From Clostridiaceae bacterium (GTDB taxonomy: Bacteria > Bacillota > Clostridia > Oscillospirales > Acutalibacteraceae), in assembly GCA_904501685.1 (NCBI GenBank), contig CAJGBX010000013.1, positions 1-20,671 of the forward strand: a DNA stretch of 20,671 bases, written 5' to 3'. Shown piece after piece: positions 1 to 5,549 of the stretch. The translations under genes and the position numbers were made by a program. A model generated the notes under the pieces. That model ran no database searches and was not told where the DNA came from. It saw only the letters and a program-made list of their open reading frames with translations. Each line of letters starts with the position of its first letter. Within the stretch, counting starts at the first letter, position 1.

Positions 1-371
1 CCGCAGTTACGGAGTGCAACACGGTGCTGTGAACGATAGAAAGCTGTGTCGTTCAAGGAAACATTCTCAACAGTCTCCTCAGAGCCTGTGTCGTTATAAA
101 CCAAACGCTCGACCGGACGACCTTTGAGAAGATGCTCCGAAACGATTTCCTTGACATCCTCGGCGGTAACACGGCTATAGAAAGTACCGTCGGGATAAAC
201 GATGACGACAGGACCTAATGCGCAAAGACCGAAACAACCGGTCTGTACAATCTTTACTTCCTCGGCAAGACCGTTAGCGGCAATCTGAGCTTCAAACTCA
301 TTCTGAATTGCAACGCTTCCCGAAGAGGTACATCCTGTACCGCCACAAATAAGAACTTGTGCACGAATCAT
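1..371 (-). CDS. nuoF: NuoF/HydB-like NAD(P)H-binding hydrogenase subunit, N-terminal part (3' end outside window)
   Basis: This is the start of the flavoprotein subunit that oxidises or reduces NAD(P) in soluble [FeFe]-hydrogenases (HydB of HydABC, HndC of HndABCD, NuoF of complex I). About 123 codons are visible from ATG at 371. They form the thioredoxin-like [2Fe-2S] domain, with cysteines C9, C14, C46 and C50 (the last two in QTGCFGLC). The linker to the FMN/NADH-binding domain follows, ending in FYRSQHRVALRNCG, which is typical of this family. The FMN domain and the C-terminal iron-sulfur centres lie beyond position 1. It is the last visible gene of the operon, 31 nt after the HndB-like gene. 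A catalytic hydA is expected next. The assignment to a hydrogenase rather than to another NuoEF-type enzyme rests on the neighbours. Confidence 0.9.
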   Translation of the reverse strand, partial: MIRAQVLICGGTGCTSSGSVAIQNEFEAQIAANGLAEEVKIVQTGCFGLCALGPVVIVYPDGTFYSRVTAEDVKEIVSEHLLKGRPVERLVYNDTGSEETVENVSLNDTAFYRSQHRVALRNC

Positions 372-402
372 AATTTTACCTCCAAAATCAGTGTATCAGG
401 CA

Positions 403-768
403 TTAAGCCTTTGTAATAGTATAATCGGTGATGACCTTGCCGCCCTTGAGATGCTTCTCAACAACCTCGGCTGCTTTTTCGGCGGTCATCTTAACATAGG
501 TAACCTTATCCTTACCGTCCTCGATAATCTCGACAACCGGCTCATACTGGCAAATGCCGATACAACCTGTCTGAGTAACGGTAACCTTGTCGGAAAGCTC
601 TGCCTTAGCAATCTCTTCAACAAAAGTATTAAGAACGGGACGCGCACCGGCTGCGATACCGCAGGTAGCCATACCTACAACTACACGGATGCCCTGAACA
701 CCCTCACGGATAACGACCTTGTCTTTCATCTTGTCTCTGATTGCTGCGAGTTCTGCTAATGATTTCAT
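403..768 (-). CDS. HndB-like (2Fe-2S) ferredoxin domain protein
   Basis: This 121-residue protein resembles HndB, the small ferredoxin-like subunit of NADP-reducing hydrogenase. It is a thioredoxin-fold [2Fe-2S] protein expected to pass electrons between the flavin subunit and the hydrogenase subunit. The first motif, VVVGMATCGIAAGAR, carries C36. The second, QTGCIGICQYEP, carries C69 and C73. Only three cysteines are visible, where plant-type or NuoE-type sites have four; from memory this is usual for HndB-like proteins, so the fourth ligand is uncertain. The N-terminal 30 residues are charged and helical. It lies 25 nt after the GHKL ATPase gene and 31 nt before nuoF, and ATG at 768 is the only sensible start. 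Membership of the hydrogenase complex is inferred from family and position. Confidence 0.85.
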   Translation of the reverse strand: MKSLAELAAIRDKMKDKVVIREGVQGIRVVVGMATCGIAAGARPVLNTFVEEIAKAELSDKVTVTQTGCIGICQYEPVVEIIEDGKDKVTYVKMTAEKAAEVVEKHLKGGKVITDYTITKA

Positions 769-793
769 ATTATCGTTTCCTTTCTGAAATAAT

Positions 794-1348
794 TTATTGT
801 TTTAATTCCGCATACTGTTCGGTTAAGTTTTCCTTAATCCACATTATAACGTCAACAGTGTTAAGCGGTACGTCACCTAAAATCTCCCTTAATTCCCTGG
901 TATCTAGTCTTACCTCACCGTTTACCGTCATATGGGTAAACAGAAAATCGAGGTGCGGATTACACTGAATAAGGGTTACCACGGTGGCTATGATATCTCC
1001 TAACGGAGTCATATCTATATGGTTTTTATAAAACAGTGCTGCGGTTTCGGTGCCGTGTGTATCGGGAAATGTGCCCTCGTGACGGGATACAATCGTAACA
1101 CTTCCGCCGGTTTGCTCAGCCTGAAGCTTTAACAACGGGATTCCCAAACCAACCTTTCTGGTAGTTCTTGTAGTGCAAAACGGATTGGTGACATTTTCCA
1201 AAATTTCCGGTGTCATACCGCAACCGTCATCAGCTACCGTAACCCTCAAGGTCTCACTGTCTTCGGCTATTGCTATTTTAATTAAAGTAGCATTTGCCCT
1301 TACCGAATTTTCGGCAATATCGAGAATGTTTAAAGATAGTTCTTTCAT
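794..1348 (-). CDS. GHKL-type ATP-binding protein (histidine-kinase-like ATPase)
   Basis: This 184-residue protein has a Bergerat ATP-binding fold at its N terminus. The N box is around E13-N14 (DIAENSVRANA), the G1 box is DDGCGM at 40-45 and the G2 box is GLGIPLLK at 67-74, followed by the GT motif near 99-100. There is no upstream dimerisation/phospho-acceptor domain or membrane segment, so it looks like an isolated catalytic domain. The C-terminal 75 residues are not a domain I recognise. The start ATG overlaps the stop of the PHP gene by 4 bp, which indicates translational coupling. It is different from the second, RsbW-like ATPase in the same operon. A role as protein kinase or as nucleotide sensor in hydrogenase signalling is inference; the substrate is unknown. 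Confidence 0.85.
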   Translation of the reverse strand: MKELSLNILDIAENSVRANATLIKIAIAEDSETLRVTVADDGCGMTPEILENVTNPFCTTRTTRKVGLGIPLLKLQAEQTGGSVTIVSRHEGTFPDTHGTETAALFYKNHIDMTPLGDIIATVVTLIQCNPHLDFLFTHMTVNGEVRLDTRELREILGDVPLNTVDVIMWIKENLTEQYAELKQ

Positions 1349-2082
1349 TCTTCACCTCTCAAAAGCTTGAAAAGGTTTTTTCTTACTAAATCACTGCTAT
1401 ACGGCTCATCATCTATTTCCAGATAGCTTTCGGCATCCCTTATATCCCAAAGGTAATGTGCATCCGAACTGACAAGCAGCCGTTTTTCACCTAAAATCGG
1501 GTATTTATACCGATATTCTTCAATTTTTTCGGCATCATAAATCTCAGCCAAATTGAAATCAGGAGTCGGCGGAAAATCGCCCAACGTAGCAATAATACCG
1601 TTTGAGGTGCGGTCGATATGTGCCGGATAGCACACGCCGTTAAACCTTCCGACAATTATCGGTGCCTCATCAATCGAAATATCGGTAGCGTTGGACAAAA
1701 GATACTCATCTGTACCTATTATATTGTCCTGCTCATCCATAATCAGCTGATCACCGAAAATATCGGTACGGTTTTTAATAAGAATTCTATGCTTTTCTAT
1801 TTCCTCACCGAACTGTAACGCCTCGTCCAATTTTTCAAAGAGGCAAACCACGTGAATATCCTCGGCGGTGGTCAATTCCATACCGGCTATAGGGATAATT
1901 CCGTTTTGCTTTGCGGCCTTGAAAAATGCCGGACAGTTTTTTACGGTGTTATGGTCGGTCAATGCCATAATATTGACACCTGCCAAGGTTGCCATTCCGG
2001 CAATGTTCGAGGGGGTCATATCGTTATCGGCACAGGGAGAAAGGCAGGAATGAATGTGAAAATCGTAGGTGTAGCGGCTCAT
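1345..2082 (-). CDS. PHP-domain metal-dependent phosphoesterase-like protein
   Basis: This is a 245-residue PHP (polymerase and histidinol phosphatase) domain protein. The metal ligands are readable in order: H9 and H11 (DFHIHS), D43-H44 (LTDHN), E69, H77, H155 (YPAH), and D207 with H209 (SSDAH). The full set suggests an intact trinuclear metal site, so hydrolysis of a phosphoester is plausible, but the substrate is not evident. No polymerase or other domain is attached. The ATG at 2082 overlaps the stop of the upstream DRTGG gene by 4 bp, and its own stop overlaps the start of the GHKL ATPase gene by 4 bp. The three genes are therefore tightly coupled. Within the operon it could remove a phosphate or nucleotide signal made by one of the two ATPases; that is inference. 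Confidence 0.88.
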   Translation of the reverse strand: MSRYTYDFHIHSCLSPCADNDMTPSNIAGMATLAGVNIMALTDHNTVKNCPAFFKAAKQNGIIPIAGMELTTAEDIHVVCLFEKLDEALQFGEEIEKHRILIKNRTDIFGDQLIMDEQDNIIGTDEYLLSNATDISIDEAPIIVGRFNGVCYPAHIDRTSNGIIATLGDFPPTPDFNLAEIYDAEKIEEYRYKYPILGEKRLLVSSDAHYLWDIRDAESYLEIDDEPYSSDLVRKNLFKLLRGEE

Positions 2083-2405
2083 ATCAAATTGCTTATTGCG
2101 GCGGCAGTTTCGTAAATGGGCATTTCAGTGCCCAAAACGTTGACGCCCTTAGCTTCAGCCAAAGCCTTGACCTCAGAGTCCAACTCGACACCCTCGCAAA
2201 GGATAACCGAGGCGGTATCGGCAAGTGAGGCAACTGCAATAATGTTGGAATTAGTCATAATGGTAATCCAAGCATCATCAGCCTTTGCCCTGCCCATAAC
2301 CCAGCTCAAAAGGTCACAGCAGTAAGCACCGCCGATTTCCCGGTCAGGGTCGGGCAGCGCCACAACCGAAAACCCTTTAATTTCCGAAAGCTCTTTAACG
2401 GTCAT
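2079..2405 (-). CDS. DRTGG-domain protein, second copy
   Basis: This is a 108-residue single-domain protein of the DRTGG type. The DRTGG fold is known as a stand-alone or regulatory domain, for example beside phosphotransacetylase or CBS domains, with no defined ligand. It is paralogous to the protein encoded at 4131-4484: both have an N-terminal helix, then a Cys-containing segment (AYCCDLLSWVM here), a T-N-S-N motif at 51-54 in a beta-strand context, and a C-terminal pattern ALAEAKGVNVLGTEMPIYE. It follows the H-cluster protein gene by 23 nt and overlaps the PHP gene by 4 bp. Two paralogues flanking the H-cluster gene suggest that they work together with it as a ligand-binding or protein-interaction pair. 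This is inference. Confidence 0.8.
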   Translation of the reverse strand: MTVKELSEIKGFSVVALPDPDREIGGAYCCDLLSWVMGRAKADDAWITIMTNSNIIAVASLADTASVILCEGVELDSEVKALAEAKGVNVLGTEMPIYETAAAISNLI

Positions 2406-2428
2406 AGCTACTCCTTCAATTCTCGAAA

Positions 2429-3688
2429 TTATTTACTCTTTAAACGCTCGTTTTGTCTTATTACACAAGCATCGGCCGAGCGTTCGCCTTTTATGACGTC
2501 CTCTGCAAAGGCGCGGCAACTCGGTGCACCGCAGGCACCGCAGTCAATACCGGGTAACGCCTCTCTGAGGTTTTGTATATCGGTCATCATTCGCATTGAT
2601 TCACCGATATTATCCGAAAGCCTTGAAATAGGCTTATATGCCGGTACATCCTGAAAGAAACAGTCATCGGGTATATATCTCTCATCCTCATTAAGGAAAT
2701 TTTGAGATACCGGAAGGTACCGACGTAAGGTTTGAATTCTTGCCTTGGCAATAAACGGATTTTCCACCGTCAGCACGCCGCCGACACAACCGCCGGTACA
2801 GGCATTAAGCTCAATAAACTCAAGCTGTGGAATCATTCCGTTTTCAATTTGGTCAAGCATTTTAATAACGTTTTCAATGCCGTCAGCCGCCAAGTACTTA
2901 TCGTTGAAAATTGCGGTAGCCTCACCGCCGGAGGTTGCCCAGCTGATACCGATAACACCCGAACGGGAAACCGGCACCGGAGTAATCTCACGCTTCATCG
3001 AATTGATGAGCTTAAAATAAATCTCACTAATAGGTACAACCAAGTCAACAGCACTTTTATACGAGCCGAAGCCGTTTTTAACGTAGCTTGCCTTAGCAGG
3101 ACAAGGGGATATAAAGCAAATGCCTATATCCTCAGATTTGAGTTCGGGATGCTCCTTCAAAGCACGCTCACGAGCCTTCATCGCCGCAATTTCCATAGGC
3201 GGAAGCAACGGCATAAGATTATCCTTTAAATAAGGGAATCTTAAAGCAATAAGACGTGCAATAACGGGACACGCCGAGCTGATAACGGGTTTTTTTACAC
3301 CCTCGGTCTTAAGAAGCAGACGGGTATACTCCGAAACAAATTCGGCAGCCTGAGAGACCTCATATACCTGGTCAAAGCCCATATCAAGTAAGCCCTGCAG
3401 ACAGTAATCAATATCCTCAAGCTCTTCAAACTGACCGTAAAGTGTAGGGGCAGGCAGAGCAATACGCCACTTGAATTTTTCCATATCGGAAAAACTGTTG
3501 CTCACCGCACGCTTTGCCTTGTGGGGACATACTCTTATACACTCGCCGCAATCAATACATCTGTCGGGATTTATAACCGCACAGCCGTCCTTAATACGAA
3601 TTGCCTCGGTCGGACAGTGCTTCAAACAGGTTGTGCAGCCGGTGCATTTCTCTTTATCAAGCGAAACTGAATGTATATATGTATTCAT
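2429..3688 (-). CDS. [FeFe]-hydrogenase-like H-cluster protein of sensory type
   Basis: This 419-residue iron-sulfur protein has three parts. Residues 10-56 are a 2x[4Fe-4S] ferredoxin domain (C15, C18, C21, C25 and C44, C47, C50, C54). Residues about 73-325 are a hydrogenase large-subunit domain. Residues 380-410 are a C-terminal four-cysteine FeS domain (C383, C386, C391, C408). All four H-cluster cysteine ligands are present: C140 (SSACP), C196 (SPCPAK), C297 and C301 (ELNACTGGC). The usual proton-shuttle cysteine of the TSCCP motif is Ala (A139), the methionine of MPC is Ser (S194), and the methionine of the E-x-M-x-C motif is Asn (N295). Such changes fit putative sensory (HydS-type) proteins rather than fast catalytic enzymes. 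There is no PAS domain. It lies between an RsbW-like ATPase gene and a DRTGG gene, so it is probably the redox or H2 input of a signalling module. Confidence 0.85.
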   Translation of the reverse strand: MNTYIHSVSLDKEKCTGCTTCLKHCPTEAIRIKDGCAVINPDRCIDCGECIRVCPHKAKRAVSNSFSDMEKFKWRIALPAPTLYGQFEELEDIDYCLQGLLDMGFDQVYEVSQAAEFVSEYTRLLLKTEGVKKPVISSACPVIARLIALRFPYLKDNLMPLLPPMEIAAMKARERALKEHPELKSEDIGICFISPCPAKASYVKNGFGSYKSAVDLVVPISEIYFKLINSMKREITPVPVSRSGVIGISWATSGGEATAIFNDKYLAADGIENVIKMLDQIENGMIPQLEFIELNACTGGCVGGVLTVENPFIAKARIQTLRRYLPVSQNFLNEDERYIPDDCFFQDVPAYKPISRLSDNIGESMRMMTDIQNLREALPGIDCGACGAPSCRAFAEDVIKGERSADACVIRQNERLKSK

Positions 3689-3708
3689 AAAATTCTCTCT
3701 TTAAGCTG

Positions 3709-4134
3709 TTACTCGAAATTAACCTGCATGGTAATGCGGGTGCCTTTACCGAGCTCGGTTTCAATCTTCATATCATCGGTATACCGCTTCATATTCGGCA
3801 GACCCATACCTGCACCGAACCCCAACGAACGGATGTTATCGGGTGCAGTTGAAAAGCCTTCCTTCATAGCAAGCTCAATATTCGGTATTCCGGGACCGCG
3901 GTCATCTAAAACAATGATAACCTTATCCTCAAACACCTGCACCTCGGCAATGCCGCCGCCGGCGTGAATAACCATATTGATTTCGCCCTCATACATAGCA
4001 ATTGAAATTCGTCTGATAATTTCGGGTGAAAGACCGATTTGGCGAAGGTTTTTCTTTACCTGAACCGATGCCTGACCGGCCGAGGCAAAGTTGCCGCCCT
4101 GAACGTCATACTTAAACTTTACCGGCTCACTCAT
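3709..4134 (-). CDS. RsbW-like ATP-binding anti-sigma/serine kinase family protein
   Basis: This is a 141-residue small GHKL ATPase of the RsbW/SpoIIAB family. The N box is E49...N53 (YEGEINMVIHA), the G1 box is DDRGPGI at 77-83, the G2 glycine-rich lid is GFGAGMGL at 105-112, and the final GT is at 131-132. Family members phosphorylate a serine of a partner protein or bind a sigma factor. I see no STAS-domain antagonist or sigma factor gene next to it, so its partner is probably different, perhaps one of the DRTGG proteins or the H-cluster protein. Its ATG overlaps the stop of the upstream DRTGG gene by 4 bp, and it lies 20 nt before the H-cluster gene. Its family is clear; its function in this operon is inferred. 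Confidence 0.87.
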   Translation of the reverse strand: MSEPVKFKYDVQGGNFASAGQASVQVKKNLRQIGLSPEIIRRISIAMYEGEINMVIHAGGGIAEVQVFEDKVIIVLDDRGPGIPNIELAMKEGFSTAPDNIRSLGFGAGMGLPNMKRYTDDMKIETELGKGTRITMQVNFE

Positions 4135-4484
4135 AGTGCTTCTCCGCTTCGGTTTAAGCCGCTCATATAAAGCTTTCCGCAGGCCTCATACATACGCTTT
4201 GGTGAACAAAGCAGTACAATGCCCATTTCACGTGCAAGCTCCACCATTTCGTCGGTAGGACGCTTATTACGGACAAAAACGATACAAACCATATCCATCA
4301 TTTCGGCAGTTCTTACCACCTGCGAATTGACAAGGCCGGTAAGCAACACGCCCTGGTCCTTAACATAGGCCAAAACGTCACTCATCATATCGCTTCCGCA
4401 AGCCGAATAAACATCGTGACAGAGTAAGTCCTCACCACAGATGACCTCTGCCTTCAAAAGCTCTTTAATTTCGCTAATCTTCAT
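4131..4484 (-). CDS. DRTGG-domain protein, first copy
   Basis: This is a 117-residue DRTGG-type protein. Features shared with the second copy (2079-2405) are an N-terminal helix, a Cys-containing segment followed by a helix (SACGSDMMSDVLAYV), a V-N-S-Q motif at 52-55, and the C-terminal pattern ELAREMGIVLLCSPKRMYE. The cysteines C17, C22, C29 and C93 are not arranged as a recognisable cluster motif. The gene follows nuoE by 27 nt and overlaps the RsbW-like ATPase gene by 4 bp (ATGA), so it belongs to the hydrogenase operon. Family members are usually regulatory domains with unknown ligand. A role as partner of the adjacent ATPase is inference. Confidence 0.8.
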   Translation of the reverse strand: MKISEIKELLKAEVICGEDLLCHDVYSACGSDMMSDVLAYVKDQGVLLTGLVNSQVVRTAEMMDMVCIVFVRNKRPTDEMVELAREMGIVLLCSPKRMYEACGKLYMSGLNRSGEAL

Positions 4485-4511
4485 AAATGTATGTTCCCTG
4501 ACTTAATAAAA

Positions 4512-5009
4512 TTAGTCGGCGTATTTTGCAATAATGCCGTCAATATCTTTTTCGGTCAAACGTCCGTAAACGTCTTCGTTAACGGTGAGAACCGGTGCAA
4601 GACCGCAGGCACCGATGCATCTGCAGGCCTCGAGCGAGAACTTACCGTCGGCAGTACATTCGCCGGGTTGAATTCCCAAAACCTCAATAAGGCGGTCGAT
4701 AAGCTTCTGTGCACCCTTAACGTAGCAGGCAGTACCTAAGCAAACCGAAATATTGTATTTGCCCTTAGGTGACAATGCAAACTGAGCATAGAAGGTTGCG
4801 ATACCGTAAACCTCCTCAACTGAAATGCCTAAACCCTCGGCAATCATAGACTGAACCTCAAGCGGTAAATAACCGTAGATACCTTGAGCTTCCTGCATAA
4901 TTGACATCAAAGAGCCTTCGATGTTCTTCTTTGCCTCAATGACAGCCTTCAGCTTAGCTTCCTGCTCGGGTGTTCCGTTGAACGGAATAGAGCTGGCATG
5001 TTTCTTCAT
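4512..5009 (-). CDS. nuoE: NuoE/HydC-like [2Fe-2S] subunit of NAD(P)-linked hydrogenase
   Basis: This 165-residue protein is of the 24-kDa NuoE family (HydC of HydABC, HndA). It is a thioredoxin-like [2Fe-2S] subunit that partners the NuoF-type flavin subunit. The ligands are C90 and C95 (CLGTAC), and C131 and C135 (CRCIGACGLAP). The helical N-terminal half contains the typical IYGYLPLEVQ and VYGIATFYAQF segments. The chosen start is ATG at 5009, preceded by AGGAGG 8 nt upstream. A 33-codon in-frame extension to 5108 is rejected because it would begin inside the promoter and has no family resemblance. It is the first gene of the operon. Its partner nuoF is at the far end, nine genes apart in transcription order, with the signalling cassette between them. 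Confidence 0.93.
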   Translation of the reverse strand: MKKHASSIPFNGTPEQEAKLKAVIEAKKNIEGSLMSIMQEAQGIYGYLPLEVQSMIAEGLGISVEEVYGIATFYAQFALSPKGKYNISVCLGTACYVKGAQKLIDRLIEVLGIQPGECTADGKFSLEACRCIGACGLAPVLTVNEDVYGRLTEKDIDGIIAKYAD

Positions 5010-5017
5010 TAGCTTTT

Positions 5018-5023
5018 CCTCCT
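5018..5023 (-). promoter_or_regulatory. Shine-Dalgarno site of nuoE
   Basis: AGGAGG reads on the minus strand 8 nt before the ATG at 5009. It decides the start in favour of MKKHASS and against the longer in-frame reading. Confidence 0.85.
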
Positions 5024-5088
5024 GAAATAAAATACTATTACGACAAAATGAGCCAACCGACCAGGCGCAAAAACTCACTCTGCATAAC

Positions 5089-5106
5089 TTGTTAAAATTA
5101 TAACAC
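5089..5106. promoter_or_regulatory. Rex-like operator over the hydrogenase operon promoter
   Basis: The 18-bp sequence TTGTTAAAATTATAACAC (plus strand) matches the clostridial Rex site consensus TTGTTAANNNNTTAACAA at all seven left-arm positions and five of seven right-arm positions. It contains the whole -10 box of the operon promoter (5097-5102). Rex is a repressor that leaves DNA when the NADH/NAD+ ratio rises and commonly controls fermentative and hydrogenase genes. A site covering the -10 box would block polymerase directly. The Rex gene itself is not in this window. Confidence 0.72.
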
Positions 5107-5125
5107 ACTAAATCTCAAATGTCTA
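5097..5125 (-). promoter_or_regulatory. Promoter of the hydrogenase/signalling operon
   Basis: On the minus strand there is a -35 box TAGACA (5120-5125; 5 of 6 to TTGACA), a 17-bp spacer, and a perfect TATAAT (5097-5102) preceded by TGT, an extended -10. Transcription should start near 5090, leaving a leader of about 80 nt before nuoE. It overlaps the Rex-like operator. Confidence 0.78.
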
Positions 5126-5342
5126 CAATTTTATCGCAAAAATTACATAATATTATCTGGAATTTTATACATCGTTATACCAACCACTACATATAGTGTC
5201 AGCATCTAAGCCACCGCCTAAAGCAGTGTGAAAACGGCCGTACAGCCGAGCCTCGATAAAATCTGAAATACGCCAACTTGCCTTGGTAATTAAAATCTAT
5301 GCTCTGAAATCTGAATTAACCGGAACATTCGAAAAAATTGTG
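5126..5342. other. Intergenic spacer between divergent promoters, no gene seen
   Basis: This spacer lies between the divergent hydrogenase promoter and the SRP RNA promoter. I see no ORF with a ribosome site, no tRNA and no convincing hairpin terminator in it. Confidence 0.6.
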
Positions 5343-5371
5343 TTGTAATTTTGAAAGGAATATTGTATAAT
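5343..5371 (+). promoter_or_regulatory. Promoter of the SRP RNA gene
   Basis: A -35 box TTGTAA (5343-5348), a 17-bp spacer and a perfect TATAAT (5366-5371) place the start about 10 nt upstream of or at the first base of the SRP RNA stem (5381). Confidence 0.75.
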
Positions 5372-5380
5372 ACTAAAGTA

Positions 5381-5520
5381 GTGCGCTTTGAGGCGTGCGA
5401 ACGGTCGGGTCCTGTGCGACAGGGTGCTGTGAACCATGTCAGGCGGGGAACCGAGCAGCATTAAGCGGATTTCCTTGTGTGCCGCAGTAAACTCGGTCGT
5501 TCGTACGCCTCAGAGCGTAC
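5381..5520 (+). ncRNA. ffs: Signal recognition particle RNA, small bacterial type (about 140 nt)
   Basis: The apical SRP domain is clear: ATGTCAGG, then a CGG/CCG stem closed by a GGAA tetraloop, then AGCAGCAT. This is the Ffh-binding hairpin with its symmetric and asymmetric internal loops. The ends pair almost without interruption: 5381 onward (GTGCGCTTTGAGGCG...) with the region ending at 5520 (...CGCCTCAGAGCGTAC), about 30 bp including G-U pairs, giving the usual rod. It has no room for an Alu domain, so it is the short form, unlike the roughly 270-nt Bacillus RNA. A T6 tract directly after the stem (5521-5526) can serve as its terminator. The position just upstream of dnaX is the classic Firmicutes arrangement. 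It acts with Ffh in co-translational membrane targeting. Confidence 0.93.
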
Positions 5521-5549
5521 TTTTTTGAAAATGAAAAGGGGGATTTTTC

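Noticed and set aside
2732..3229. 165-codon plus-strand reading frame inside the H-cluster gene
   Set aside because: It is antisense to a gene with full iron-sulfur motifs, has no ribosome site and no recognisable domain.
5010..5108. Longer in-frame start for nuoE at 5108, adding 33 residues
   Set aside because: The extension would begin inside the -10 box region, lacks a ribosome site and is Cys-rich without family similarity, while AGGAGG sits 8 nt before the ATG at 5009.
5126..5342. Possible small gene or tRNA in the divergent intergenic region
   Set aside because: No cloverleaf, no ribosome site with a reading frame, and no conserved pairing visible.
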